A stretch of 37,216 nucleotides of DNA from an uncultured Lachnospiraceae bacterium (GTDB lineage: Bacteria > Bacillota > Clostridia > Lachnospirales > Lachnospiraceae), in the NCBI GenBank assembly GCA_949879775.1, contig CATLBW010000013.1, positions 1-37,216 of the forward strand, in the 5' to 3' direction. The translations under genes were made by a program, and so were the position numbers. Shown piece after piece: positions 8,460 through 14,379 of the stretch (positions within the stretch are counted from its first letter, which is position 1; every line of letters begins with the position of its first letter). The notes beneath the pieces are model-generated. The model was not told the DNA's origin, made no database searches, and was given only the letters and a program-made list of their open reading frames with translations.

Positions 8460-8855
8460 TCATACCTCCAATGTCATTTGTTCATAGTTGTTTTTGGATT
8501 CCTGTTTCTTCGGCTCTTTTTTCGCTGCCGTTTTCTTAGATTTGGATGTTGAAGAGCCAGCATATGGTCGGGGAATAAATTCTTCCTCTTTCTCTTTGTC
8601 CTCTGGGGCGTCCGGGTCGTTAAAATAATCTTCAGCCCATTGGTAGCACAAACCGTCTGGTACATCGCCGCCATATACGCCGTCCTCCGGCTTTATGTCA
8701 TTGTCCTTCATTTCCTGCTGGATGTAGTCTTTCGCTTTACGGTTGATATACTGGAAGCAGTGGACCATGCTCTTGTGCGGGAGTAAGATTTGCTGGGCGA
8801 ATACCGGGTCTTTACGGCAAAGGTTCTGTAAATGCTCTGATACGCATTCTTTCAT
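8460..8855 (-). CDS. pcfK: PcfK-like protein, 131 aa
   Basis: A small protein with the PcfK-family core: VHCFQYINRKAKDYIQQEM, then a YGGDVPDGLCYQWAEDYF segment. A charged tail follows, with an acidic run (PEDKEKEEEF) and a lysine-rich run ending in NNYEQMTLEV. PcfK and PcfJ occur side by side in conjugative elements; the function is unknown. The ATG overlaps the stop of the upstream Pro-rich gene as ATGA, and pcfJ follows 3 nt downstream, so the three are one translationally coupled unit. Confidence 0.78.
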   Translation of the reverse strand: MKECVSEHLQNLCRKDPVFAQQILLPHKSMVHCFQYINRKAKDYIQQEMKDNDIKPEDGVYGGDVPDGLCYQWAEDYFNDPDAPEDKEKEEEFIPRPYAGSSTSKSKKTAAKKEPKKQESKNNYEQMTLEV

Positions 8856-9223
8856 GTTCCTGCGGGTGCGGGAGCGGCTTTTTCTGGTTTCTGTTCCGAC
8901 TCTGGCTCCGTGGCTCTTGCCTGCGGTTTCTGTAAACCTTCCTGTAAAGCTGAGTTGCTTTCATCTGGTGCAGGCTTCTGTGGGATGCTGGTCTGCTTTG
9001 CCTGTTCCTTTAAGGGATTGGTTCTGGCAGGCTGTGGTTGGCTTGCCGGAGCTTCTGGCTTTACAGTCTGTGGCTGGGGCATAGGCGGAACAGCAGTGGC
9101 GGATTTCGGTTGTGGAACTGTCGCCTTAGCCTGTTGCGGTCGGGATGCCGGAGCCTTTGTATGTGGGCTGCGGAATGGAGTGGTGAACAGTTCAAGTCCG
9201 TTCATATCTGGTGAATAACTCAA
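8852..9223 (-). CDS. Pro/Gln/Ala-rich low-complexity protein, about 123 aa
   Basis: After a short start (SYSPDMNGLELF) the protein is almost entirely Pro, Ala, Gln, Lys and Ser, so it is probably disordered. I chose the TTG at 9223 because AAGGAGG lies 8 nt upstream of it on the minus strand. The in-frame ATGs further upstream contain or precede that ribosome binding site. It overlaps pcfK by 4 nt. It resembles the small linker-like proteins that precede pcfK in integrative elements, but I cannot name a function. Confidence 0.6.
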   Translation of the reverse strand: MSYSPDMNGLELFTTPFRSPHTKAPASRPQQAKATVPQPKSATAVPPMPQPQTVKPEAPASQPQPARTNPLKEQAKQTSIPQKPAPDESNSALQEGLQKPQARATEPESEQKPEKAAPAPAGT

Positions 9224-9267
9224 ATGTAAATACCTCCTTCTCATGTTTTCACTCTTGTAAATAAACT

Positions 9268-9316
9268 TCATTGGCGCACCCGCAAGCCCCCAGAAGGGGG
9301 CTGTTTGACCAATGAA
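9268..9316. repeat. Nested inverted repeat at the edge of the AT-rich cassette
   Basis: TTCATTGG (9268-9275) pairs with CCAATGAA (9309-9316). Inside, AGCCCCC (9285-9291) pairs with GGGGGCT (9296-9302) around AGAA. It lies between the leftward pcf genes and the rightward defence genes, near where base composition drops. It could be the terminator of a lost upstream gene of the element, a leader structure of the pcf unit, or the scar of an insertion. Confidence 0.5.
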
Positions 9317-9351
9317 ATTGAGTTAAGATTACAAACGCAAAAAACACTACG

Positions 9352-9531
9352 TCAGATTCCTAAATACGGAGTCCAATTTTTTATTTTAAGACTCTTTAAA
9401 TATTTTTGTGCATCGTCAAAAGATAGATTGTTATCTGCCAATTTAAGGTGTATATTTGAAATACGCTTTCCAGTTTCTATTTTGCTTTTGTTCTCATAAA
9501 ATACAAAAACGCAATTATAATTAGCACAAGA
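9352..9531 (-). pseudogene. Remnant coding stretch, 59 codons without a start
   Basis: On the minus strand a frame runs from just after a TAA to a TGA at 9354-9352. It encodes NCVFVFYENKSKIETG, then KRISNIHLKLADN and DDAQKYLKSLKIKNW, ending PYLGI. The composition looks like a real, A/T-rich protein C-terminus, but no ATG, GTG or TTG start with a ribosome binding site is present. I do not recognise the family. Most likely it is the tail of a gene that stood here before rearrangement. The rest of 9532-9613 is very A/T-rich and presumably contains the promoter of the next gene. Confidence 0.35.
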
Positions 9532-9646
9532 TTATAAAATATGTATATTTTGAATAAAATAATATAATAATACGTAAAATAGTATTGCGTTTTTTGGAAA
9601 GGAGTGGTATAGTATGAATATGATAAAGAAAAAGGAGTGTGTCACT

Positions 9647-10933
9647 ATGAAGATACAAGCCGTATTGATAGATGGGTTTAAGAATCTATCTGATGTAAAA
9701 ATAACTTTTAATAATATTACAGCTTTGGTTGCACTTAACAATTTTGGTAAATCCAATGTACTTTCAGGCATTGATTTTGGATTGTCTTTTATAAAGGCAT
9801 CTATCGACGATAAGATGGAGATGATGGCTAATTCTAATCTGATTCCTCTTAACCAAAAATTGCAAGGAAGAAACTACAAATTTGAAGTAGAAGTTTTGAC
9901 AGAGGTTACAGGACAGGAGTACCGTGTGCAGTATGGATATGAGTTCTCATGGCAGTGCGATGAAGATGATGAGCCAGAGATTGTTCATGAATATTTGAAA
10001 TGTAAGCTGGATGAGAAGGGGCAGAAATATACCCAGCTTATTAACAGAACAAGAGAGGCTGTATTGTATAAAAGTTCCGAAACCGGTAGATGCTCATCAA
10101 AGATTAAGGTTGAAACTTCGGAGCTTGTTGTAAATAAGCTTCGAGCATTTGATGAGCTTTATTATGCAGAAATTATTAAGAAGCTGAATGGTATGAAAAT
10201 ATATATGGAAAACAACTTGGATGCAAAAAGTTTTTATCAGCCAGACCCTATTATTCGTAAAGGGTTTGAAAATGAGATGATTAACGCTGATAATCTTCCA
10301 CGTATTATCTTCAATTTGAGGAAACAAAATCCAGATAAGTTTGAGCTATTGAAAGATGTGTATTTTCAGTTGTTCCCAGATATTGAAGATGTTATTGTGA
10401 AAAATTTCAAAATTAATGCAACGAAAAGTGAGCAATTTCCTGAAGATGCACCATTCATATTTACAAATTCCATCTATGTGTTGTTTGTTAAGGATAAAAA
10501 CTTGGCGAATCCAGTTAATTTTTCGATGATGTCAGATGGAGCTAAGAGAGTATTTATGATACTGACTAAGATAATCGTGTCCAGTGTTAGTAATATTTCA
10601 TTGATAGCGATTGAAGAGCCAGAAAATTCTGTTCATCCAGGACTGTTTCAAGCGTATATACAAATTATAAGTCAGCTTTTGGATGATTGTAAGATAATTA
10701 TTACAAGTCATTCTCCGTACATTATTAGTTATTTAGAACCTTCATGGATTCATGTAGGTATCAATAGAAAGCCTGGCGTTGCAGAATTTTTTGCTTTTAA
10801 GAAATCAGGTCAGAAACAATTGGAGAATGATGCGGGTGGATTTAATATGAGCATAGGTGACTACCTGTTTTCAATTCTGTCTGATTCAGAGAGCAATATA
10901 AGTGACTATTTGGAGTGTGATGCCGATGAGTAA
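9647..10933 (+). CDS. OLD-like AAA family ATPase, 428 aa
   Basis: An ABC/SMC-type AAA ATPase of the OLD/AAA_15/AAA_21 group. It begins IQAVLIDGFKNLSDVKITF, then Walker A ALNNFGKSN (the usual first Gly is Ala), the signature-like MMSDGAKRVFMIL, Walker B LIAIEEPENSVHP and the switch histidine ITSHSP. It lacks the C-terminal TOPRIM domain of OLD proteins; a TOPRIM-like protein is encoded by the next gene, which overlaps by 8 nt. Such pairs are known anti-phage systems (PARIS is one example), so a defence role is likely by analogy. The start at 9647 has GGAG 9 nt upstream and fits family N-termini. An in-frame ATG at 9614 also has GGAG 9 nt upstream and would add 11 residues. The A/T-rich coding contrasts with both flanks. 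Confidence 0.82.
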   Translation: MKIQAVLIDGFKNLSDVKITFNNITALVALNNFGKSNVLSGIDFGLSFIKASIDDKMEMMANSNLIPLNQKLQGRNYKFEVEVLTEVTGQEYRVQYGYEFSWQCDEDDEPEIVHEYLKCKLDEKGQKYTQLINRTREAVLYKSSETGRCSSKIKVETSELVVNKLRAFDELYYAEIIKKLNGMKIYMENNLDAKSFYQPDPIIRKGFENEMINADNLPRIIFNLRKQNPDKFELLKDVYFQLFPDIEDVIVKNFKINATKSEQFPEDAPFIFTNSIYVLFVKDKNLANPVNFSMMSDGAKRVFMILTKIIVSSVSNISLIAIEEPENSVHPGLFQAYIQIISQLLDDCKIIITSHSPYIISYLEPSWIHVGINRKPGVAEFFAFKKSGQKQLENDAGGFNMSIGDYLFSILSDSESNISDYLECDADE

Positions 10934-11519
10934 ATGTCTTGTACTTTTTGTGGAGGGATACACAGAGGTTGAATTCTATAAACAAGTAGTTGCAAATGCC
11001 AGAAAACTGCATCCTGCTGGTAGATTTGATACCAACATTGAATACAGAAATGTAAGGGGCGTTGGCGGATTTAAAAGTATTGCCCTTAGAAAATTTGTAA
11101 AGGAAATCAAACCAAAATATGGTAATGACTGTGAGTTTACGATTGCTTTATGCAGTGATACAGATGTATTTGATTTTGCACCCAAACCACCAATAAAATG
11201 GAATGAGATAAAGAAGCAACTTGTAGATAATGGAGCTTCAAAGATTATTCATATACAGGCAAAAAGGTCAATTGAAGACTGGTTTTTGTATGATACGGAA
11301 GGAATTTTAAGATTCTTGAGGTTAGGTAAAAACACAAATGTGTCTGGAAAAAATGGATATGATAAGCTTCAACATTTGTACAAACAAGCCAACAAAATTT
11401 ATTATAAGGGGATACAAAGTAATGGTATGATAGGTTGTCTGAATATAGAAAAGATTGCCGATTCAGTAAAAGACCAGTTGAATCCCTTATATCAGGCTCT
11501 TGGCGTAAATAAAAACTGA
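10926..11519 (+). CDS. TOPRIM-like protein paired with the ATPase, 197 aa
   Basis: The N-terminus CLVLFVEGYTEVEFYKQVV has the TOPRIM glutamate strand-loop (VEGxTE), and LCSDTDVFDF (about residue 80) supplies the DxD pair. This fits an OLD, DUF4276, DUF4435 or RloB type TOPRIM fold, a metal-dependent nuclease fold. A conserved-looking RSIEDWFLYDTEGI follows. The ATG at 10926 lies inside the ATPase stop (ATGAGTAA), an 8-nt overlap indicating translational coupling and a joint complex. In comparable two-gene systems the ATPase senses phage and controls the TOPRIM effector. I am confident of the fold, less of the exact family. Confidence 0.68.
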   Translation: MSKCLVLFVEGYTEVEFYKQVVANARKLHPAGRFDTNIEYRNVRGVGGFKSIALRKFVKEIKPKYGNDCEFTIALCSDTDVFDFAPKPPIKWNEIKKQLVDNGASKIIHIQAKRSIEDWFLYDTEGILRFLRLGKNTNVSGKNGYDKLQHLYKQANKIYYKGIQSNGMIGCLNIEKIADSVKDQLNPLYQALGVNKN

Positions 11520-11530
11520 ATAACGATAGT

Positions 11531-11578
11531 ATGTAAGAGTATGACTCTTTACATAGAAAAAGCCAGAGATTAACTCTG
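11531..11578 (+). terminator. Two hairpins after the ATPase-TOPRIM pair
   Basis: ATGTAAGAGT (11531-11540) pairs with ACTCTTTACAT (11544-11554) with one bulge and is followed by AGAAAA. CAGAG (11564-11568) then pairs with CTCTG (11574-11578). No clear U-run follows, so termination may be partial. Confidence 0.4.
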
Positions 11579-11588
11579 ACTAATTCCC

Positions 11589-11658
11589 TTGCCAAAGAAG
11601 GTCTTTGGACTTATTTTTCTCACAAACTAATAATACCAAAGAAAGCCTTCTTCTGCAA
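11589..11658 (+). promoter_or_regulatory. Long imperfect inverted repeat in intergenic leader
   Basis: TTGCCAAAGAAGGTCTTTGG (11589-11608) is nearly complementary to 11636-11658 (CCAAAG, a 3-nt insert, GCCTTCTT, then CTGCAA). The A/T-rich loop between them is about 27 nt. An AGGAGG ribosome binding site (11672-11677) follows at once, so this may be a leader controlling translation of the small frame at 11687. A role is inference. Confidence 0.4.
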
Positions 11659-11686
11659 GGAGATTTTGCAAAGGAGGTATAACGAT

Positions 11687-11795
11687 ATGGGTTGGCAAAG
11701 CTGGTAAGACACTTGCTAGTAAATCGTCTAGCAAACAGTCTAAAAGCAAGGCTGGAACGACATTAGCTAATCATAAAGCTAAATGTCATTCATGA
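11687..11795 (+). pseudogene. Possible frameshifted small Ser/Lys-rich gene, about 35 codons
   Basis: AAGGAGG lies about 8 nt before an ATG at 11687, but that frame stops after six codons. Skipping one G (11690 or 11691) opens the frame GKAGKTLASKSSSKQSK, then SKAGTTLANHKAKC, ending at a TGA at 11793-11795. The strong ribosome binding site and the biased composition suggest a real small basic protein that has lost its frame by one base. It might also be a sequencing error or a leader peptide. The remaining 11796-11882 shows only the ribosome binding site of the next gene. Confidence 0.3.
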
Positions 11796-11882
11796 CTATT
11801 ACAGACCTGAGCATGTCTTAAAAAGGCTCTATTTTATCTGAAACTTACAAAAATGGATTATTTATATTGAGGTGAAAATAAT

Positions 11883-12791
11883 ATGGAACAATATTGTATA
11901 AAAGGAAAGAGAATTAGAAACCTATGTATACCTAAAGCATATGACTTGAATAAAATTCAAATTGGAATTCCAGTAACGGATGATGAAGCAGAAAAAGTTG
12001 GCTTAGCTAAAGTTGGAGATATAGTATTACCTTCTGGAATGTTTGGACCGCAGAGCAGAAAAAATGCTTACGGATATACTTATGCGGACAAAACAAAGGA
12101 GAAAGAACGTAGATATATAACAACAAATTGGGTATATCCTTATGGAAATACTGATGCTTCAAAAGTGGCGGCGGATATTTACCGTGAATGTTACCCTAAA
12201 ATTGAGGTAGAGCCGTATGGTATAGAAATGAAATTGTTTGCGAATGAAAATAATCAACAGTTTGTTATAATAAATATGACGGATGAAATCAGAAAGCAGT
12301 ATATGAAAGAAGCAATTAATTTGTTACTCGAAATATACGGAATATGTTACCTTTATAACGGTGTGGTTGGATTCGAAAATACAATAAAAAGACGTAGGTG
12401 TAACTGGGAGATGCTTCCACCAGGTGAAATGCCAAGTAGGCATGTTGAAAAGCAGTTAAACGCAATGTATCAAAGTACAGACACATATGATATCGAAAGA
12501 CTGAATTATGTGGAAACGTATAATGCGTTGGAAATGGTCGAAGGCATTAACGGATTTAAAGGATATTATGCATATTTATATGAAAATTATTGTGTGTTGG
12601 AATCTGCTTTTTATGGAAATGCAACATATATTATTCCTAAAGATAACTGGGAAGAGTTGAGCCAAAGGACAAAAAGAGAACTAATTGATGAAAAAAAACT
12701 GGTTGAAAAAATAGACCACACCGAGAAATGGAAGAAAAATATAGCAGGAATATTTAAAAATTTAGGAATTAGTAAAAAAGAAGCATTATAA
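11883..12791 (+). CDS. Hypothetical protein in the defence cassette, 302 aa
   Basis: I do not recognise this protein. It has no signal peptide or membrane segment. The N-terminus is basic (IKGKRIRNLCIPKAYD), a segment IGIPVTDDEAEKVGLAKVGD follows, and the middle has an alpha-beta region with FVIINMTDEIRKQYM and a helical GYYAYLYENYCVLESAFYG. The C-terminus is very lysine-rich. The start has GAGGTG 8 nt upstream. It shares strand and A/T-rich composition with the ATPase-TOPRIM pair, so it probably arrived with them, either as a third component or as a separate system. A strong terminator closes the cassette. Confidence 0.55.
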   Translation: MEQYCIKGKRIRNLCIPKAYDLNKIQIGIPVTDDEAEKVGLAKVGDIVLPSGMFGPQSRKNAYGYTYADKTKEKERRYITTNWVYPYGNTDASKVAADIYRECYPKIEVEPYGIEMKLFANENNQQFVIINMTDEIRKQYMKEAINLLLEIYGICYLYNGVVGFENTIKRRRCNWEMLPPGEMPSRHVEKQLNAMYQSTDTYDIERLNYVETYNALEMVEGINGFKGYYAYLYENYCVLESAFYGNATYIIPKDNWEELSQRTKRELIDEKKLVEKIDHTEKWKKNIAGIFKNLGISKKEAL

Positions 12792-12848
12792 TTATATTGA
12801 AATGGAGTAATTTTAAAAGTGGCAACAGGCTCTCGATCTAACAAAATA

Positions 12849-12879
12849 GCGAGGTGCATTTTTTTAAAATGTACCTCGC
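12849..12879. terminator. Strong bidirectional terminator closing the cassette
   Basis: GCGAGGTGCATTTT (12849-12862) pairs with AAAATGTACCTCGC (12866-12879) with one wobble and a 3-nt loop. The stem ends in A/T pairs and is followed by TATTTATTTTT, so it can stop the rightward 11883 gene. The stem also carries A/T pairs suitable for the leftward helicase fragment. Confidence 0.75.
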
Positions 12880-12948
12880 AATATTTATTTTTGCGCCTGT
12901 CATCTTAACATAATGACATTGGCTGTTTTACGCCTGTAAATTTATTTG

Positions 12949-13833
12949 TCATGCTGCGGTTTCAGGCTGGGATGCACCGCCTATGTTAAGTTCTGAATCC
13001 AGTTCGGCAAGGCGGGCGGATTTGGAACGCAGATCGTCTTCGTATTGGAACGGCTTGCCTATCTCAGCTTTTGCCGCTTCCTGCTGCTGGAATAGGTTGG
13101 CAAGGGTTGTTTCATAGTCTTCCAGGCGTTCGGGCAGCTTTTCCAGGGCATTGTCAATCCTCGTCATGTTGCCAAGGGAATCCGTTCCCAGCTCGACTTT
13201 ATAGGAGACAGCCCCTTTCAGGCTCAGTTCATGGCTGAACCCGCCAAACCTGGCGGACAGTCCAAAGCCCCGGTAACTGCCTACAATCAATGTCCCTTTG
13301 TCCTTTATATCCTGCATGGCAAAGAACAGCGCCCCGGCAGCCTCTTTCCTGTCTGTATAAGATACGCCCAGTATCTCCATTCTGGCGAACCCTCCTTCCG
13401 GGCGGGGGTGTTGGTTCAACGTCTGGATATCTTTCTGTAAACCTGTGATGAATCCCTGGGCTTCCAAAATCTGCTCCGGGAAATGCTTTAACATATTGTC
13501 CTCAAGCCGGTACTGCTTGTTTTGGAAATCCGCCTTCATGATTTTCAGTCGGGAGACTTCCACATCCAAGTCCATGTGTTCTTTTATTCTGGGGTCACCC
13601 GCGCATAATGCCTTTATCTCGGCGAATGAGAGCGTGGCTTCATCCATGTCCTCACAGGAACGCACAGGGGATTTTGAGGTCATAATCTGGCTGATGAACT
13701 TCTGCTTATTCTCCACGGTCTGCCAGAGGTACGCATCGAAGGTCGCGTTCGTGACATACCGAAACACATGGACTAACGGGTTCTGGTTGCCCCTCCGTTT
13801 AATCCTCCCTTTTCTTTGAATCAAGTCAGTCGG
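12949..13833 (-). pseudogene. C-terminal fragment of an element-encoded SNF2-type helicase
   Basis: From 13833 leftward the frame reads PTDLIQRKGRIKRRGNQN, which is helicase motif VI (QRxGRxxRxGN). The conserved tail found in the giant methylase/helicase proteins of Lachnospiraceae integrative elements follows: VFRYVTNATFDAYLWQTVE, KQKFISQIMTSKSPVR, LSFAEIKALCAGDPRIK and a long coiled coil. A TGA lies directly before the proline, and the whole ATPase core (motifs I-V) is missing, so this is a stump of a protein that normally exceeds 1000 residues. The TTG at 13824 could allow translation of 291 residues, but without the motor it cannot unwind DNA. Confidence 0.72.
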
Positions 13834-14096
13834 TCATTTTTTGCGGACAGTTCAATACATACCTGTCTTTTTCTCTCCCTGCTCCTGCGTTTTCCCTCAA
13901 TCCCACGCTCCCTCTGTATCTTCTTGGCACAGGCAGGGCAATACTTGGATATGGCAGAGCCGGGGACGTATTCAATGCCACACACCATACAGTGTTTAGC
14001 TGGTAATGCCGTCCACCGCTTCGTGGGTGTGATATGTAATTCACCGACAAAGCCGATGAATTTCCTATAAAATAAAAATAGTATGCGCACTCGCAC
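13821..14096 (-). CDS. Small zinc-ribbon ORF fused to the helicase breakpoint, about 91 aa
   Basis: The frame contains HCMVCGIEYVPGSAISKYC followed by PACAKKIQRERG, giving a CxxC...CxxC zinc ribbon, then a very basic tail with EGKRRSRERKRQVCIEL. Such ribbons occur in small proteins of integrative elements. The likely start is a GTG at 14096 or 14090, without a good ribosome binding site. The stop overlaps the possible TTG of the helicase fragment. The last residues (ND, RLT) may be junction sequence rather than native protein. It may be a truncated remnant. Confidence 0.45.
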   Translation of the reverse strand: MRVRILFLFYRKFIGFVGELHITPTKRWTALPAKHCMVCGIEYVPGSAISKYCPACAKKIQRERGIEGKRRSRERKRQVCIELSAKNDRLT

Positions 14097-14166
14097 AAGA
14101 GGAAATATGTCGAGAAAGCGACTGTGCTCGGCGCGTCAAAGTGTGCAAGGTCTACGCTTCGCTTCG

Positions 14167-14248
14167 GTCCGCGCTAAGCGGACATCCACTGGATGTCCAG
14201 CCAATCATGAATGAGGGGTAGGGGGAGCTGAAGTGGGCTTGCCCACTT
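14167..14248. repeat. Hairpins between element remnant and secretion locus
   Basis: GTCCGC (14167-14172) pairs with GCGGAC (14178-14183). Overlapping it, GGACATCC (14180-14187) pairs with GGATGTCC (14191-14198), so the two are mutually exclusive. AAGTGGGC (14231-14238) pairs with GCCCACTT (14241-14248) and is followed by TTGTTCT, a possible terminator protecting the downstream operon. No gene is seen in 14097-14379. Confidence 0.5.
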
Positions 14249-14253
14249 TGTTC

Positions 14254-14302
14254 TGTCAAAATATGGCAAAAAATGACAATATTTGTGTCACACTTTTTGT
14301 CA
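14254..14302 (+). promoter_or_regulatory. Spaced TGTCA/TGACA repeats upstream of the operon promoter
   Basis: TGTCA (14254-14258), TGACA (14274-14278), TGTCA (14286-14290) and TGTCA (14298-14302) occur just before the promoter; the last three start exactly 12 bp apart. TGACA with the next TGTCA also forms a dyad with a 7-bp centre. Regular spacing near one helical turn suggests binding of a multimeric regulator. This is a pattern seen in the sequence; the regulator is unknown. Confidence 0.4.
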
Positions 14303-14306
14303 CAGG

Positions 14307-14336
14307 TTGTATTGGGGATTAGAAGTGAAATATAAT
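14307..14336 (+). promoter_or_regulatory. Promoter of the secretion/kinase operon
   Basis: A perfect TATAAT (14331-14336) has a weak TTGTAT (14307-14312) 18 bp upstream. A weak -35 beside repeated elements fits an activated promoter. The leader is short (about 35-40 nt) and ends in AAGGAGGAAC before the ATG at 14380. Confidence 0.55.
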
Positions 14337-14379
14337 TTTAGAAGATTTTGAACCAGCAAAAGACGAAGGAGGAACAGAA

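Noticed and set aside
8743-9218. Plus-strand frames rich in Cys, Gly and Ala over the pcf genes
   Set aside because: They are the complement of the Pro/Gln-rich protein and PcfK gene; low-complexity shadow frames.
9614-9646. Separate leader peptide before the ATPase
   Set aside because: The ATG at 9614 is in frame with the ATPase and not followed by a stop, so it is an alternative start, not a leader peptide.
14167-14198. Origin of transfer (oriT) for the conjugative element
   Set aside because: The overlapping hairpins are suggestive, but no relaxase gene or nic-like sequence is visible, so the claim cannot be supported.
14254-14302. CRISPR-like reading of the spaced TGTCA boxes
   Set aside because: The units are only 5 bp long with 12-bp spacing; there are no long identical repeats, spacers or cas genes anywhere in the window.
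14097-14379. LXG or polymorphic toxin gene near the secretion locus
   Set aside because: No coding frame is present here, and no LXG or YeeF-type toxin was found in the window; substrates beyond WXG100 may lie further right.
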